DNA of 64,000 nucleotides, from contig BCWJ01000009.1 of NCBI GenBank assembly GCA_001592145.1, positions 1 through 64,000 on the forward strand, given 5' to 3'. Position numbers and translations under genes: made by a program. The notes under the pieces were generated by a model. It searched no databases and was not told where the DNA came from. It saw nothing but the letters and a program-made list of their open reading frames with translations. This document shows positions 10,255 through 26,855 of this stretch, piece after piece; within the stretch, counting starts at the first letter, position 1; the number at the start of each line of letters is the position of its first letter. This stretch comes from Xylanimicrobium pachnodae JCM 13526 = NBRC 107786 (GTDB taxonomy: Bacteria; Actinomycetota; Actinomycetes; Actinomycetales; Cellulomonadaceae).

Positions 10255-10557
10255 TCAGCCGACCGGACCGCCGAAGATGTCGATCGACCCCTCGCGGAGG
10301 GTGACGATCGCACGCTTCGTGTCCTTGCGCTTGCCCAGGCCGAAACGCGTGCGACGCGTCTTGCCCTTGCGGTTGATCGTGTTGACCGAGTCGACCTTGA
10401 CGCCGAACACCTGCTCGACAGCAATCTTGATCTCGGTCTTGTTGGCACGCGGGTCCACGACGAAGGTGTACTTGCCCTCGTCGAGGAGGCCGTAGCTCTT
10501 CTCGGAGACGACCGGCGCGATCAGGATGTCGCGCGGGTCCTTCTGCACGGTGGTCAC
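10255..10557 (-). CDS. rplW: 50S ribosomal protein L23
   Basis: 100-aa exit-tunnel protein. It contains [40 protein letters not shown] and the [20 protein letters not shown] loop. GTG start overlapping the rplD stop by four bases (GTGA). Confidence 0.98.
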   Translation of the reverse strand: MTTVQKDPRDILIAPVVSEKSYGLLDEGKYTFVVDPRANKTEIKIAVEQVFGVKVDSVNTINRKGKTRRTRFGLGKRKDTKRAIVTLREGSIDIFGGPVG

Positions 10558-11249
10558 TTGGACGCCTCCTCAGCGGCCTCAGCCTCAGTCGCGACAGCCT
10601 TCGCGCCCTTGGCGGGACCCGCGAGGAACGCGGCGAGCGCGCCCTGCGTGAAGACGATGTCGTCCGAGACGAGGACGTCGTACGTGTTGAGCTGGTCCGC
10701 GACGAGCAGGTGCACCTCGGGCACGTTGCGCAGCGACAGGATCGTCGCCTCGTCCGTGCGCTCGGTCACCACGAGCACGTGCGGGCGCTCGGTGAGCTGG
10801 GCCAGGGTCTTGAGCGCGGTCTTGGTCGACGGCTTGCCGTCGATGCCGAAGCCCGAGACGACGTGCACGCGGCCGGCACGAGCGCGGTCCGACAGGGCGC
10901 CACGCAACGCGGCGGCCTTCATCTTCTTCGGCGTCCGCTGGTCGTACGAGCGCGGCTGCGGGCCGTGGACGGTGCCACCGCCGGCGAACTGCGGCGCACG
11001 AGTCGAACCCTGACGGGCGCGGCCGGTGCCCTTCTGCTTGTACGGCTTGCGGCCACCACCGCGGACCTCGCCGCGGGTCTTCGTGGCGTGGGTGCCCTGG
11101 CGGGCGGCCGCACGCTGGGCCACGACGACCTGGTGGATCAGCGGGACGTTGGTGACGACGTCGAACACCTCGGCGGGCAGGTCGGCCGTGCCGGCCTTCT
11201 TGCCCTTGGCGTCCAGGACATCGACAGTGAGGGAAGTCTGAGTCGACAT
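10554..11249 (-). CDS. rplD: 50S ribosomal protein L4
   Basis: 231-aa tunnel protein. It starts [20 protein letters not shown] and has the [20 protein letters not shown] and [20 protein letters not shown] extended-loop signatures. The C-terminal tail is Ala/Glu-rich. The ATG at 11249 sits just after the rplC stop; the open frame extends further but overlaps rplC. In gamma-proteobacteria L4 autoregulates the S10 operon; no evidence for that is visible here. Confidence 0.98.
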   Translation of the reverse strand: MSTQTSLTVDVLDAKGKKAGTADLPAEVFDVVTNVPLIHQVVVAQRAAARQGTHATKTRGEVRGGGRKPYKQKGTGRARQGSTRAPQFAGGGTVHGPQPRSYDQRTPKKMKAAALRGALSDRARAGRVHVVSGFGIDGKPSTKTALKTLAQLTERPHVLVVTERTDEATILSLRNVPEVHLLVADQLNTYDVLVSDDIVFTQGALAAFLAGPAKGAKAVATEAEAAEEASK

Positions 11250-11256
11250 TGTCGGT

Positions 11257-11910
11257 TCACGCACCCTTCGCGGCGGTCTTGACGACGACGACGCCACCCT
11301 TGGGGCCGGGAACCGCGCCCTTGACGAGCAGCAGACCCTTCTCCGCGTCGACCGCGTGGACGGTCAGGTTCTGGGTCGTCTGGCGCTCGGCACCCATCCG
11401 GCCGGCCATGCGCAGGCCCTTGAACACGCGCGACGGCGTCGAAGCGCCACCGATCGAGCCCGGCTTGCGGTGGTTGCGGTGGGAACCGTGCGAGGCGCTC
11501 ACGCCGGCGAAGCCGTGGCGCTTCATGACACCGGCGGTGCCCTTGCCCTTGGTGGTACCGGTGACGTCGACCACGGCGCCCGCCTCGAAGGCGGCGGCGG
11601 TGATCTCCTGGCCGACCGTGTAGGTCGCGGCGTCGGCGGTACGGATCTCGGCCACGTGGCGGCGCGGCGTGACGCCGGCCTTCTCGAAGTGGCCCTTGAG
11701 CGGCTTGGTGACCTTGCGCGGGTCGATCTGGCCGGCGGCGAGCTGGACGGCGGAGTAGCCGTCGGTCTCGGCCGTGCGGACCTGGGTCACCACGTTGGTG
11801 TCCACCGCCACGACCGTGACGGGCACGAGGCGACCGGCCTCGTCCCACAGCTGCGTCATGCCGAGCTTCTTGCCCAGCACAGCGGTCACGTTCTTCTGCA
11901 GGTTGCTCAT
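11257..11910 (-). CDS. rplC: 50S ribosomal protein L3
   Basis: 217-aa protein whose long loop reaches the peptidyl-transferase centre. It has [20 protein letters not shown] near the start, the [20 protein letters not shown] loop and the [16 protein letters not shown] signature. ATG start with a short gap to rpsJ. Confidence 0.98.
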   Translation of the reverse strand: MSNLQKNVTAVLGKKLGMTQLWDEAGRLVPVTVVAVDTNVVTQVRTAETDGYSAVQLAAGQIDPRKVTKPLKGHFEKAGVTPRRHVAEIRTADAATYTVGQEITAAAFEAGAVVDVTGTTKGKGTAGVMKRHGFAGVSASHGSHRNHRKPGSIGGASTPSRVFKGLRMAGRMGAERQTTQNLTVHAVDAEKGLLLVKGAVPGPKGGVVVVKTAAKGA

Positions 11911-11927
11911 CTTCTCGCTCCCCTGCC

Positions 11928-12236
11928 TCAGAGCTTGATCTCGATGTTCACGTCGGCAGGCAGGTCGATACGCATGAGCGAGTCGACGGCCTTCGGCGTG
12001 GGATCGATGATGTCGATGAGCCGCTTGTGCGTGCGCATCTCGAAGTGCTCGCGGCTGTCCTTGTACTTGTGAGGCGACCGGATCACGACGAAGACGTTCT
12101 TCTCCGTCGGGAGCGGCACCGGGCCCACAACAGTCGCACCTGCGCGAGTGACCGTGTCGACGATCTTGCGCGCAGAGCTGTCGATGACCTCGTGGTCATA
12201 GGACTTGAGCCGGATGCGGATCTTCTGTCCCGCCAT
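11928..12236 (-). CDS. rpsJ: 30S ribosomal protein S10 (NusE)
   Basis: 102-aa small-subunit protein that also binds NusB/NusG during transcription antitermination. It starts [20 protein letters not shown] and has the [20 protein letters not shown] and [17 protein letters not shown] signatures. First gene of the S10 cluster, preceded by a gap of about 460 bases. The longer upstream frame is not protein-like. Confidence 0.98.
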   Translation of the reverse strand: MAGQKIRIRLKSYDHEVIDSSARKIVDTVTRAGATVVGPVPLPTEKNVFVVIRSPHKYKDSREHFEMRTHKRLIDIIDPTPKAVDSLMRIDLPADVNIEIKL

Positions 12237-12699
12237 GGCGTCGTCTGACTCTCTCTCTCGAACCGCTACTGTCCGACCCCCGCGCTCGGGCGTGTCGCGT
12301 GTGCGACCCGCACGAGCCCCTCGGGGCCGCTGATTGTGATCCCCCGGAGGGCGACCACGACGAATATCGGCCTGCCGAACCGTCACCAGTGAGCACGTGT
12401 GTCCACCGACGTCGGTCCTACGGGGCGCTCATGCGTGAGAACAGACGGCGACCCGCGAACCCCTCCACGGAGGGGGACCCGCTCCAGCCGGCTCATCGTT
12501 CCGGGGCCTGCGCTCGGCATGGCCCCGGCTCCGCACGGCTGCGGTGCAACACACTGTTCGACACGAGAAAGAACGCGCCCTGTGACAGGCAACCTGACTA
12601 GTGTGCCACACCCCTCGCGGTGCTCCAAGCCACGACCGCTGTGACCTGCGCCCACGAGGCCCTCGCGGACGCCCGACCGTTCAGAACGTGCCCACGGGC
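12237..12699 (-). promoter_or_regulatory. S10 operon leader/promoter region
   Basis: 463 bases without a convincing gene, between rpsJ and the nucleoside hydrolase gene. It must contain the S10 operon promoter. A weak minus-strand candidate is TGTTCT (12443-12438), 17-base spacer, TAGGAC (12420-12415). Another AT-richer patch lies around 12560-12605. Neither is strong, and no leader RNA structure could be assigned by eye. Confidence 0.4.
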
Positions 12700-14658
12700 T
12701 CAGTATCGGCCGAGCGCCTCGAGGATCGTCGCCACGAACCGCTTCCGGTCGACCGTCTCGACCAGGCACCCGGTGGGCTCGAGCGACGCGTCGGAGAACC
12801 GGTCCGTGATGGTCATCCCCCGCGTGCGCTCCCCCCGCGTCTCGACGCCGATGAAGCAGCGCACCGACCCGAAGCCCTCGTCGTCCGCCGCGTACGCCAC
12901 CGCGAGGGGGTCGTGCAGCGGGGCGCCTCGGCCGCCCGCGTACCGGGCGACCACGGGCAGGTACCGCTCGATGACGTCGGCGAACACGGTGGCCGCCGGA
13001 GTCCCGAGTGCCCGTACCCGCGCCAGCTCCGGGGCCGTGATGTACGCCTGGTGCGTGACGTCGAGCGGGCACAGCCAGAACGGCACGCCGTCGGTGAGCA
13101 CGCGGCGCATGGCCTCCGGGTCGACGTAGGCGTTGAACTCGGCCGCGGCCGTCGTGTTGCCCGCCTCGACCCCGCCTCCCATCGCCACGACGCGCCGGAT
13201 CCGGCGGCGCAGGTCCGGGTAGACGGCGAGCGCGATCGCCACGTTCGTCAGCGGTCCGACGGCGACGACGTCGATCGGCACCGCACTGGCGAGCGCGACG
13301 TCGCGGATCACCTGCCAGGCCGGGCGAGGGTCCGCGGCACCTCCCCGGGGGAGCTCCACCCCGAGCAGGCCGTCCGAGCCGTGGATGTCCGCCGCCGTCA
13401 CCAGCTCGCGCGTCAACGGTCCCGTGGCACCCCGCGCGACGGGGACGTCCCACCCGATGAGCTCGACCAGGCCCAGCGCGTTGCGCGTGGCGTGGTCAAG
13501 ATCCGTGTTGCCTGCGACGACGGTGACGGCGCGCACGTCGAGCGCGGGGAGCTGGCGCGCCAGGAGGAGCGCCGCGAGGTCGTCGGTGCCCGGGTCGCAG
13601 TCGATGACGGTCGGCCACCCACCCCGGTCCCCCGCCAGCACGGGTGCCGCTGGGGTCGCGGCCCGGGACGGGACGGGACGGTAGGGGCGCACCGGCCGCT
13701 GGGGACCGTCGGCCGTCAGTCGCGCGACGGCGTCCACCACCAGTTCCACGAACCCTGGCCGGTCGATACCGAACGCCACGCGCGCGTTGGGCTCGCGCCC
13801 GGACACCCCGTGCACGTCGCCCACCGTCGCGCCACGCGCGTACTCCCCCTGCGTCTCGACCTCCACGTACAGGTCCCGTGTGGTCAGCAGCTCGGGACGG
13901 GTGAGCGCGACGACGGCGACGACGTCGTGCAGGGGTGCGCCGGCGTACCCGCGCTCGCGGTGGAACGCGAAGAAGAACTCCACCCAGTCGGCGACCACCT
14001 GTGCCAGGGGTCCTCCGAGCGCTCGGACCCGCTCGACCTCCGCGGGCAGCAGCATCGCCTGGTGCGTCACGTCGAGTCCCGCCTGGCGGATCGGGACGCC
14101 CGAACCGAACACGAGCTGCGCCGCCTCGGGGTCCGCGAGGATGTTGAACTCCGCAGCCGGTGTCCAGTTGCCCGCCAGGATGCCGCCACCCATCAGCGAG
14201 ATCCCCGCAATCCTCCCCGTGAGCTCCGGGTGCGCGAGAAGCAGCGTGGCGACGTTCGTGAGCGGCCCCGTCGGGACCAGCCACACCGGGTCCTCGCTGG
14301 ACCGCAGCAGCTCGGCCATGAGCTCGACGGCGGGAAGCGGCGAGACGTCCACCAGGGGCGCGGGAAGGTCCGCGCCGTCCAGGCCCGATGCGCCGTGCAC
14401 GGTCGCGGCCGCCGTCGTGTCACCGACGAGGGGACGGTCTGCGCCCTGGGCGAGCGGCACGTCCCGGACTCCCAGCAGGGTCAGGATCTGCCGGGCGTTG
14501 CGCGTCGTCTGCTCCACGCCCGCGTTGCCGGCCACGGTCGTCACCCCGAGCACGTCGAGCCCGGGTGAGGCGAACGCGAGCAACCACGCGACGGCGTCGT
14601 CGTGCCCGGGGTCGCCATCGAGGATCACGGGGATGCGTGCCACCGTCCCAGCATGCAC
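12700..14658 (-). CDS. Tandem two-domain nucleoside hydrolase
   Basis: Predicted N-ribohydrolase of the inosine/uridine-preferring family, cleaving ribonucleosides to base and ribose. Single family members are about 310-330 aa; this one is 652 aa and contains two complete copies. Domain 1 (about 9-325) has the calcium-binding DGDPGHDD motif, [21 protein letters not shown] and PLHDVVAV. Domain 2 (about 351-652) has [29 protein letters not shown] and PLHDPLAV. The residues known to bind calcium and ribose and the catalytic His are therefore present in both. A Pro/Ala/Arg-rich linker joins them. The ATG at 14658 lies at the foot of the tuf terminator; a GTG at 14643 is an alternative start. Substrate cannot be assigned. 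Confidence 0.9.
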   Translation of the reverse strand: MHAGTVARIPVILDGDPGHDDAVAWLLAFASPGLDVLGVTTVAGNAGVEQTTRNARQILTLLGVRDVPLAQGADRPLVGDTTAAATVHGASGLDGADLPAPLVDVSPLPAVELMAELLRSSEDPVWLVPTGPLTNVATLLLAHPELTGRIAGISLMGGGILAGNWTPAAEFNILADPEAAQLVFGSGVPIRQAGLDVTHQAMLLPAEVERVRALGGPLAQVVADWVEFFFAFHRERGYAGAPLHDVVAVVALTRPELLTTRDLYVEVETQGEYARGATVGDVHGVSGREPNARVAFGIDRPGFVELVVDAVARLTADGPQRPVRPYRPVPSRAATPAAPVLAGDRGGWPTVIDCDPGTDDLAALLLARQLPALDVRAVTVVAGNTDLDHATRNALGLVELIGWDVPVARGATGPLTRELVTAADIHGSDGLLGVELPRGGAADPRPAWQVIRDVALASAVPIDVVAVGPLTNVAIALAVYPDLRRRIRRVVAMGGGVEAGNTTAAAEFNAYVDPEAMRRVLTDGVPFWLCPLDVTHQAYITAPELARVRALGTPAATVFADVIERYLPVVARYAGGRGAPLHDPLAVAYAADDEGFGSVRCFIGVETRGERTRGMTITDRFSDASLEPTGCLVETVDRKRFVATILEALGRY

Positions 14659-14695
14659 GAAGGCCCCGGTCCCTTCACGGGGACCGGGGCCTTCG
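14658..14695 (-). terminator. Terminator after tuf
   Basis: A perfect 16-bp stem (left arm cgaaggccccggtccc) with a 6-base loop, 58 bases past the tuf stop. It ends the str operon. The distal arm touches the putative start of the nucleoside hydrolase gene, so that gene has no obvious room for its own promoter unless transcription enters through this structure. Confidence 0.85.
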
Positions 14696-14753
14696 CGACC
14701 GATCGTTGCGCTGCGTGACGCAGCGCGATCAGCGAGCCATCAGGCCAGGATCA

Positions 14754-15959
<1,206 letters not shown>

Positions 15960-16083
15960 TGGGGTCCTCCTGGGACTGGGTAGATGTTCCCGAACGTTGC
16001 GAGACTTGGCTCAAGAGCCTACCTCCCGCGAGGCGACGGGGTTTCCTACAGGTTGATGATGGAACTGGTCGACCTGTGGGGAC

Positions 16084-18201
16084 TCACTCGCCCCGGGTCT
16101 TCTTGATGATCTCGTCAGCGACGTTGCGAGGAACCTCGGCGTAGCTGTCGAACTGCATCGAGTACACCGCGCGGCCCTGGGTCTTCGACCGGAGGTCACC
16201 GATGTATCCGAACATCTCGCTCAGCGGCACCTGGGCGCGAACGACCTTGACGCCGGTCGCGTCCTCCATGGACTGGATCATGCCACGGCGGGAGTTGATG
16301 TCGCCGATGACGTCGCCCATGTACTCCTCGGGCGTACGCACCTCGACGGCCATGATCGGCTCGAGCAGAGCCGGGTCCGCCCGCTTGACGCCCTCCTTGA
16401 GGACCATCGAGCCGGCGATCTTGAACGCCATCTCCGACGAGTCGACCTCGTGGTACGCACCGTCGAGCAGCGTCGCCTTGACACCCACGAGCGGGAAGCC
16501 CGCGAGCACGCCCTGCTGGAGGGCGGACTGGATACCGGCGTCGACCGACGGGATGTACTCGCGCGGGATGCGACCACCGGTGACGGCGTTGGAGAACTCG
16601 TAGAGCTCGCCCTCGGCCGTGTCGAGCGGCTCGAAGGTCACCTGGACCTTGGCGAACTGGCCCGAACCACCGGTCTGCTTCTTGTGCGTGTACTCGACCT
16701 TCTCCACCTTGCGGCGGATGGTCTCGCGGTACGCGACCTGCGGCTTGCCGACGTTCGCCTCGACCTTGAACTCGCGGCGCATACGGTCCACGAGGATGTC
16801 GAGGTGGAGCTCGCCCATACCGCCGATGACGGTCTGGCCGGTCTCCTCGTCCAGCTTGACGCGGAAGGTCGGGTCCTCCTCGGCGAGCTTCTGGATCGCC
16901 GTCGAGAGCTTCTCCTGGTCGGCCTTCGTCTTGGGCTCGATGGCCACGTCGATGACCGGCTCGGGGAACGTCATCGACTCCAGGATGACCTGCGCGTTCG
17001 AGTCGCACAGGGTGTCACCCGTGGTGACGTCCTTCAGGCCGATGAACGCGTAGATGTGACCCGCCGTCGCCTCGTCAACAGGGTTCTCCTTGTTGGCGTG
17101 CATCTGGAAGATCTTGCCGATGCGCTCCTTCTTGCTCTTGGTCGAGTTGATGACCTGAGCACCCTGGGACACCTTGCCCGAGTACACGCGGATGAAGGTG
17201 AGCTTGCCGAAGAACGGGTGCGCGGCGATCTTGAACGCGAGGGCCGCGAACGGCTCGTCGGCGCTCGGGTGACGCTCGACGACGACCTCCGGGTCCTTGA
17301 CGTCGTGGCCCTGGATGGCCGGGACGTCGAGGGGGGACGGCAGGTAGTCGACGACGGCGTCGAGCATGGGCTGGACGCCCTTGTTCTTGAACGCCGAGCC
17401 GCACAGGACCGGGAATGCCTCGCCGGCGATCGTCAGCTTGCGGATGCCCGCCTTGATCTCGGCCAGCGTCAGGTCCTCGCCACCGAGGAACTTCTCGAGC
17501 AGCTCGTCGTCCGTCTCGGCGACGGCCTCGAGGAGCTCGCCGCGGTACTGCTCGGCCTTCTCCTGGAGGTCGGCCGGGATCTCCTCGACCGTGTACTCCG
17601 CGCCCATCTTCGTCTCGCCGCGCCACACGATCGCGCGCATCTCGATCAGGTCGACGACGCCGACGAAGTCGTTCTCGGCACCGATCGGGAGCTGGATGAC
17701 CAGCGGCTTCGCCTTGAGGCGGTTCACGATCGTGTCGACCGTGAAGTAGAAGTCCGCGCCCAGCTTGTCCATCTTGTTGACGAAGCAGATGCGGGGGACC
17801 TCGTACTTGTCCGCCTGGCGCCACACGGTCTCCGACTGGGGCTCCACGCCCTCCTTGCCGTCGAACACGGCGACCGCACCGTCGAGGACGCGCAGCGAAC
17901 GCTCGACCTCGACCGTGAAGTCCACGTGGCCGGGGGTGTCGATGACGTTGATCTGCGTCTCGTTGGGCTTGCCCTTGTTCCAGAAGGCGGTCACAGCAGC
18001 GGACGTGATCGTGATGCCACGCTCCTGCTCCTGCTCCATCCAGTCGGTCGTCGAGGCACCGTCGTGCGTCTCGCCGATCTTGTAGTTGACGCCCGTGTAG
18101 TACAGGATGCGCTCGGTCGTCGTCGTCTTGCCGGCATCGATGTGCGCCATGATGCCGATGTTCCGGACCTTGCTCAGGTCGGTCAGCACGTCAAGTGCCA
18201 C
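16084..18201 (-). CDS. fusA: Elongation factor G
   Basis: Translocase GTPase, 705 aa. It has [36 protein letters not shown] and CFVNKMDK in the G domain, followed by the four remaining domains with the domain IV text [20 protein letters not shown] and C-terminal [23 protein letters not shown] start. The 124-base gap to tuf could hold a secondary tuf promoter, but no clear hexamers were found. Confidence 0.99.
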   Translation of the reverse strand: MALDVLTDLSKVRNIGIMAHIDAGKTTTTERILYYTGVNYKIGETHDGASTTDWMEQEQERGITITSAAVTAFWNKGKPNETQINVIDTPGHVDFTVEVERSLRVLDGAVAVFDGKEGVEPQSETVWRQADKYEVPRICFVNKMDKLGADFYFTVDTIVNRLKAKPLVIQLPIGAENDFVGVVDLIEMRAIVWRGETKMGAEYTVEEIPADLQEKAEQYRGELLEAVAETDDELLEKFLGGEDLTLAEIKAGIRKLTIAGEAFPVLCGSAFKNKGVQPMLDAVVDYLPSPLDVPAIQGHDVKDPEVVVERHPSADEPFAALAFKIAAHPFFGKLTFIRVYSGKVSQGAQVINSTKSKKERIGKIFQMHANKENPVDEATAGHIYAFIGLKDVTTGDTLCDSNAQVILESMTFPEPVIDVAIEPKTKADQEKLSTAIQKLAEEDPTFRVKLDEETGQTVIGGMGELHLDILVDRMRREFKVEANVGKPQVAYRETIRRKVEKVEYTHKKQTGGSGQFAKVQVTFEPLDTAEGELYEFSNAVTGGRIPREYIPSVDAGIQSALQQGVLAGFPLVGVKATLLDGAYHEVDSSEMAFKIAGSMVLKEGVKRADPALLEPIMAVEVRTPEEYMGDVIGDINSRRGMIQSMEDATGVKVVRAQVPLSEMFGYIGDLRSKTQGRAVYSMQFDSYAEVPRNVADEIIKKTRGE

Positions 18202-18279
18202 GGTGGGGTTCCCCTTGGTGTTGGAGGGCGGCGCGCCTGCGGCCCCGGGAAGCTGGTGGCTTCCCAGGGCCGACGACGA

Positions 18280-18750
18280 TTACCAGCGGTAGTGGGCGAA
18301 GGCGCGGTTCGACTCGGCCATCTTGTGCATGTCCTCGCGGCGCTTGACCGCGGCACCGAGGCCGTTCGAGGCGTCGAGGATCTCGTTCATGAGACGCTCG
18401 GTCATCGTCTTCTCACGGCGAGCGCGCGAGAAGTCGGTCAGCCAGCGCAGGGCCAGCGTCGTCGAGCGCGTCGGGCGCACCTCGACCGGGACCTGGTAGG
18501 TGGCGCCACCGACGCGGCGGCTGCGCACCTCGAGGGCCGGGCGGATGTTCTCCATCGCGCGCTTGAGCACGACGACCGGGTCCTGGTCCGTCTTGGTGCG
18601 GACACCCTCGAGGGCGCCGTAGACGATGGCCTCGGCAGTGGACTTCTTGCCGTCGAGCAGCACCTTGTTGATGAGCTGCGTGACGACGGGGGACCCGTAG
18701 ACCGGGTCGGCGATGAGCGGCCGCTTGGGGGCCGGACCCTTACGAGGCAT
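18280..18750 (-). CDS. rpsG: 30S ribosomal protein S7
   Basis: 156-aa 16S rRNA-binding head protein at the E site. It starts [20 protein letters not shown] and has [20 protein letters not shown], the [18 protein letters not shown] hairpin and C-terminal [14 protein letters not shown]. The ATG overlaps the rpsL stop by one base. Confidence 0.98.
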   Translation of the reverse strand: MPRKGPAPKRPLIADPVYGSPVVTQLINKVLLDGKKSTAEAIVYGALEGVRTKTDQDPVVVLKRAMENIRPALEVRSRRVGGATYQVPVEVRPTRSTTLALRWLTDFSRARREKTMTERLMNEILDASNGLGAAVKRREDMHKMAESNRAFAHYRW

Positions 18751-19124
18751 CAGGCATTCCCCTTCTTGGCGCCGTAGCGGCTGCGAGCCTGCTTGCGGTT
18801 CTTGACACCCTGCGTGTCGAGGGCACCACGGACGATCTTGTACCGGACACCCGGGAGGTCCTTCACACGGCCGCCGCGCACGAGCACGATGGAGTGCTCC
18901 TGGAGGTTGTGGCCGACGCCCGGGATGTAGGCCGTGACCTCGATACCGGTCGAGAGCTTCACACGCGCGACCTTACGGAGCGCCGAGTTCGGCTTCTTGG
19001 GGGTGGTGGTGTACACACGGGTGCACACGCCGCGCCGCTGAGGCGAACCCTTGAGCGCGGGAGTCTTCGACTTCCCGGGCTTCGTGGTCCGGCCCTTGCG
19101 GACGAGCTGCTGGATCGTAGGCAC
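18750..19124 (-). CDS. rpsL: 30S ribosomal protein S12
   Basis: 124-aa decoding-centre protein. It starts [20 protein letters not shown] and has [19 protein letters not shown] and [19 protein letters not shown]. Both loops that carry streptomycin-resistance substitutions in other species look wild type, with lysine at the usual positions. The start is GTG at 19124 with GGAG five bases upstream; the reading frame continues upstream but is not protein-like. First gene of the str operon. Confidence 0.98.
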   Translation of the reverse strand: MPTIQQLVRKGRTTKPGKSKTPALKGSPQRRGVCTRVYTTTPKKPNSALRKVARVKLSTGIEVTAYIPGVGHNLQEHSIVLVRGGRVKDLPGVRYKIVRGALDTQGVKNRKQARSRYGAKKGNA

Positions 19125-19351
19125 TACGTCTCCGTCGTCTTCTCGGGACTCGCGGAGACCGGCCGGCCTCCGCAGGTGGATCAAAGCTGTGCGTGCCGGC
19201 GACATCGGGGCACGCAGTCCACACGGAGGGACCGCTGCGCCACTAACCACCGGCTCGATGGCCCGGGCCTCACGGACACCGGGACCTGGCTACCGAATGA
19301 ACGGGGCGTCCGAGGACACGCCAGGCACAGCCCCCGACCTTACACGACGAA
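19125..19351 (-). promoter_or_regulatory. Leader/promoter region of the str operon
   Basis: About 230 bases between the rpoC terminator and rpsL, with no gene. The str operon promoter is expected here. Minus-strand TANNNT-like hexamers exist (for example TAGCCA near 19310) but none has a matching -35, so no precise site is claimed. Confidence 0.35.
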
Positions 19352-19380
19352 GGCGGGGCGGTCAAAGTGACCGCCCCGCC
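19352..19380 (-). terminator. Terminator after rpoC
   Basis: A perfect 13-bp stem (ggcggggcggtca / tgaccgccccgcc) with a 3-base loop, 45 bases past the rpoC stop. It ends the rpoB-rpoC transcript before the str operon. Confidence 0.85.
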
Positions 19381-19387
19381 CTGGTCA

Positions 19388-19412
19388 GGTGGTTTCGACA
19401 GGCTCGACCACC
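19388..19412. repeat. Short interspersed palindromic element
   Basis: ggtggtttcgacaggctcg followed by accacc forms an imperfect hairpin whose arms are ggtggt..tcga and tcgaccacc. Sequences of this kind (TGGTTTCGACAGGCTC with CACC) are recalled as scattered many times through Micrococcales genomes, usually between genes. It lies between the rpoC stop and its terminator. Only one copy was noticed in this window. Confidence 0.5.
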
Positions 19413-19424
19413 AAGGATCTGGAC

Positions 19425-23300
<3,876 letters not shown>

Positions 23301-23357
23301 GGTTTTCCTACTTCCCTTGTGGCTCTGAAGAGTTGTCGTGTCAGCGTTGAGCTGAGA

Positions 23358-26300
23358 TCAGATCTCGTCGATCGACGACGCCGCGTTGGGGCGGCGTGAC
23401 AGGTCGATCCCGAGCTCCTCGGCGGCGCGGTACACCTCGTCGTCGGACTCCTTCATCTCGATGGAGGAGCCGTCCGAGGACAGGACCTCCACGTTCAGGC
23501 AGAGCGACTGCATCTCCTTGAGGAGCACCTTGAAGGACTCCGGGATGCCCGAGTCGGGGATGTTCTCGCCCTTGACGATGGCCTCGTACACCTTCACGCG
23601 GCCGGGGACGTCGTCGGACTTGATGGTGAGCAGCTCCTGGAGGGTGTACGCGGCGCCGTACGCCTCGAGCGCCCACACCTCCATCTCACCGAAGCGCTGG
23701 CCACCGAACTGAGCCTTACCACCCAGCGGCTGCTGCGTGATCATCGAGTACGGGCCGGTCGAGCGCGCGTGGATCTTGTCGTCGACCAGGTGGTGCAGCT
23801 TGAGGATGTACATGTAGCCCACCGACACCGGGTCCGGGAACGGCTCGCCGGAGCGGCCGTCGAACAGCCGGGCCTTGCCGTCGGCGCCGACCATGCGGTC
23901 GCCGTCGCGGTTCGGCAGCGTCGTCGTGAGCAGACCCTGCAGGGCGTTCTCGGCCAGGCCGTCGAACACCGGGGTGGCCACGGGCGTGAACGGCTCCGCC
24001 TTGGCGGCGATCTGCGGCACGTCCTGGGTCCAGGAGGTGTCGCCCTCGGCCAGCTCGACATCCCAGCCGCGGCTCGCGACCCAGCCCAGGTGGGTCTCGA
24101 GCACCTGACCCACGTTCATGCGGCCGGGCACGCCCAGCGGGTTGAGCACGACGTCGACGGGCGTGCCGTCGGGCAGGAACGGCATGTCCTCCTGCGGCAG
24201 GATCTTCGAGATGACGCCCTTGTTGCCGTGACGGCCGGCGAGCTTGTCACCCACGGTGATCTTGCGGCGCTGGGCGATGTAGACCCGCACGAGCTGGTTC
24301 ACGCCGGCGGGCAGCTCGTCGCCGTCCTCGCGGTTGAACTCGCGCACGCCGATGACGGTGCCCTGCTCGCCGTGGGGCACCTTGAGGGACGTGTCGCGCA
24401 CCTCGCGGGCCTTCTCGCCGAAGATGGCGCGCAGCAGGCGCTCCTCCGGGGTCAGCTCGGTCTCACCCTTGGGGGTGACCTTGCCGACCAGCACGTCGCC
24501 CGCCCCGACCTCGGCACCGATGCGGATGATGCCGCGCTCGTCCAGGTCGGCCAGGACCTCTTCGGAGACGTTCGGGATGTCCCGCGTGATCTCCTCCGGG
24601 CCCAGCTTCGTGTCGCGGGCGTCGACCTCGTGCTCCTCGATGTGGATCGAGCTGAGCACGTCGTCCTCGATGAGGCGCTGGCTCAGGATGATCGCGTCCT
24701 CGTAGTTGTGGCCCTCCCACGACATGAACGCGACCAGCAGGTTGCGGCCGAGCGCGAGCTCGCCCTCGTCCGTGGCCGGGCCGTCGGCCAGCACCGAGCC
24801 GGGCTCGACGCGCTGGCCCTCGCTCACGATGACGCGCTGGTTGTACGACGTGCCCTGGTTCGAGCGCACGAACTTCGCGATGCGGTACGACGACGTCGTC
24901 GCGTCGTCGTTGGCGACGAGCACCAGGTCGGCGGACACCTCGGTGACGACACCGGGCTTCGTGGCCAGCACGACGTCGCCGGCGTCGACCGCCGCGCGCC
25001 GCTCCATGCCGGTACCGACCAGCGGCATCTCCGAGCGGACCAGCGGCACCGCCTGGCGCTGCATGTTGGCGCCCATGAGGGCACGGTTGGCGTCGTCGTG
25101 CTCCAGGAACGGGATGAGCGCGGTCGCGACCGACACCATCTGGCGCGGGGATACGTCGATGTAGTCGACCTCGGCCACCGGGACGTCGGAGGTCTCGCCG
25201 CCCTTGACGCGCACCAGGACGCGGGGCTCCTGGAAGTGGCCGTCCACGGTCAGCGGCGTGTTGGCCTGCGCGATGACGAAGCGGTCCTCGTCGTCGGCCG
25301 TGAGGTAGTCGATCTGGTCCGTGACCTGACCGCCCTCGACCTTGCGGTACGGCGTCTCGATGAAGCCGAACGGGTTGATGCGGCCGAACGACGCGAGCGA
25401 GCCGATCAGGCCGATGTTCGGACCCTCAGGGGTCTCGATCGGGCACATGCGGCCGTAGTGCGACGGGTGGACGTCACGGACCTCCATGCCGGCGCGGTCA
25501 CGGGACAGACCACCCGGGCCGAGCGCGTTGAGGCGGCGCTTGTGCGTCAGGCCGGCCAGCGGGTTGTTCTGGTCCATGAACTGCGAGAGCTGCGAGGTAC
25601 CGAAGAACTCGCGGATCGACGCCACCACGGGGCGGATGTTGATCAGCGTCTGCGGCGTGATCGCCTCGACGTCCTGCGTGGTCATGCGCTCACGGACCAC
25701 GCGCTCCATACGGGACAGACCCGTACGCACCTGGTTCTGGATGAGCTCGCCGACGGCGCGGATGCGGCGGTTGCCGAAGTGGTCGATGTCGTCCGTCTCG
25801 ACGCGGACCTCGACGGGCTCACCGTTACGGGTGCCCGGCAGAGTGGCGACGTCGGCGTGCAGCGCGGCCAGGTACTTGATCGTGGCGACGATGTCGGAGC
25901 GCGTCAGCGTCGAGTCCGTCAGCGGCGCGTCGAGACCGAGCTTCTTGGACACCTTGTAGCGGCCGACCTTCGCGAGGTCGTAGCGCTTGGGGTTGAAATA
26001 GAAGTTCTCCAGCAGCGCGCGACCCGCCTCGACCGTGGGCGGCTCACCCGGGCGGATCTTGCGGTACAGGTCGACGAGGGCCTCTTCCTCGGTGTGGACG
26101 TGGTCCTTCTCGAGGGTGTCGAGCACGGCCGGGAACTGCGCGAACTCCTCGCGGATCTCCGACTCCGTCATGCCCAGGGCCTTGAGCAGCACGGTGACGG
26201 ACTGCTTGCGCTTGCGGTCCACGCGCACGCCCACGGCGTCGCGCTTGTCGATCTCGAACTCCAGCCAGGCGCCGCGCGACGGGATGATCTTCGACGTGAA

Positions 26301-26855
26301 GATGTCCTTGTCCGACGTCTTGTCCGGGGTGCGCTCGAAGTAAACGCCCGGGGAACGCACGAGCTGGGAGACGACCACGCGCTCGGTGCCGTTGATGATG
26401 AACGTGCCCCGCGCCGTCATCAGCGGGAAGTCGCCCATGAACACGGTCTGCGACTTGATCTCGCCGGTGGTGTAGTTCACGAACTCCGCCGTGACGAACA
26501 GCGGCGCGGCGAACGTGAAGTCCTTCTCCTTGCACTCGTCCGCCGTGTACTTCGGCGGCTCGAAGCGGTGGTTGGAGAAGGAGAGCGACATCGACTGGCC
26601 GAAGTCCTCGATGGGCGAGATCTCCTCGAAGATCTCCTCGAGGCCCGACGTCGCCGGGACGGCGGACGAGGCGGCGGCCACGCGGGCCTGCCAGGCATCG
26701 TTCCCCAGGAGCCAGTCGAAGCTCTCGGTCTGCAGGCCAAGAAGGTCGGGCACCTCGAGGGGCTCGTAGATCTTGGCGAACGAAAGGCGACGAGACGCAG
26801 TACGGTTTGCGATCGCGTCGGCGGAGGGAGCAGAAGGGGTGCGCGAGGCAGCCAA
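23358..26855 (-). CDS. rpoB: RNA polymerase subunit beta
   Basis: Beta subunit of RNA polymerase, 1165 aa from a TTG at 26855 that has GGAAGGA six bases upstream. The frame stays open further upstream, but homology begins at [20 protein letters not shown]. The rifampicin-binding cluster reads [20 protein letters not shown] then [12 protein letters not shown]. Relative to E. coli numbering, Asp516 and His526 are kept but Ser522 is Ala (residue 434) and Ser531 is Asn (residue 443, codon AAC at 25529-25527). The C-terminal region has the standard [20 protein letters not shown] and [20 protein letters not shown] motifs. Confidence 0.99.
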   Translation of the reverse strand: MAASRTPSAPSADAIANRTASRRLSFAKIYEPLEVPDLLGLQTESFDWLLGNDAWQARVAAASSAVPATSGLEEIFEEISPIEDFGQSMSLSFSNHRFEPPKYTADECKEKDFTFAAPLFVTAEFVNYTTGEIKSQTVFMGDFPLMTARGTFIINGTERVVVSQLVRSPGVYFERTPDKTSDKDIFTSKIIPSRGAWLEFEIDKRDAVGVRVDRKRKQSVTVLLKALGMTESEIREEFAQFPAVLDTLEKDHVHTEEEALVDLYRKIRPGEPPTVEAGRALLENFYFNPKRYDLAKVGRYKVSKKLGLDAPLTDSTLTRSDIVATIKYLAALHADVATLPGTRNGEPVEVRVETDDIDHFGNRRIRAVGELIQNQVRTGLSRMERVVRERMTTQDVEAITPQTLINIRPVVASIREFFGTSQLSQFMDQNNPLAGLTHKRRLNALGPGGLSRDRAGMEVRDVHPSHYGRMCPIETPEGPNIGLIGSLASFGRINPFGFIETPYRKVEGGQVTDQIDYLTADDEDRFVIAQANTPLTVDGHFQEPRVLVRVKGGETSDVPVAEVDYIDVSPRQMVSVATALIPFLEHDDANRALMGANMQRQAVPLVRSEMPLVGTGMERRAAVDAGDVVLATKPGVVTEVSADLVLVANDDATTSSYRIAKFVRSNQGTSYNQRVIVSEGQRVEPGSVLADGPATDEGELALGRNLLVAFMSWEGHNYEDAIILSQRLIEDDVLSSIHIEEHEVDARDTKLGPEEITRDIPNVSEEVLADLDERGIIRIGAEVGAGDVLVGKVTPKGETELTPEERLLRAIFGEKAREVRDTSLKVPHGEQGTVIGVREFNREDGDELPAGVNQLVRVYIAQRRKITVGDKLAGRHGNKGVISKILPQEDMPFLPDGTPVDVVLNPLGVPGRMNVGQVLETHLGWVASRGWDVELAEGDTSWTQDVPQIAAKAEPFTPVATPVFDGLAENALQGLLTTTLPNRDGDRMVGADGKARLFDGRSGEPFPDPVSVGYMYILKLHHLVDDKIHARSTGPYSMITQQPLGGKAQFGGQRFGEMEVWALEAYGAAYTLQELLTIKSDDVPGRVKVYEAIVKGENIPDSGIPESFKVLLKEMQSLCLNVEVLSSDGSSIEMKESDDEVYRAAEELGIDLSRRPNAASSIDEI

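Noticed and set aside
16450-18777. A 775-aa plus-strand frame opposite fusA and rpsG
   Set aside because: Antisense shadow across two well-identified genes; no protein-like features.
18750-19124. Possible streptomycin-resistance alleles in S12
   Set aside because: The KKPNS and KDLPG loops carry lysines at the usual sensitive positions; the Lys in GVRYKIVRG is common in actinobacteria.
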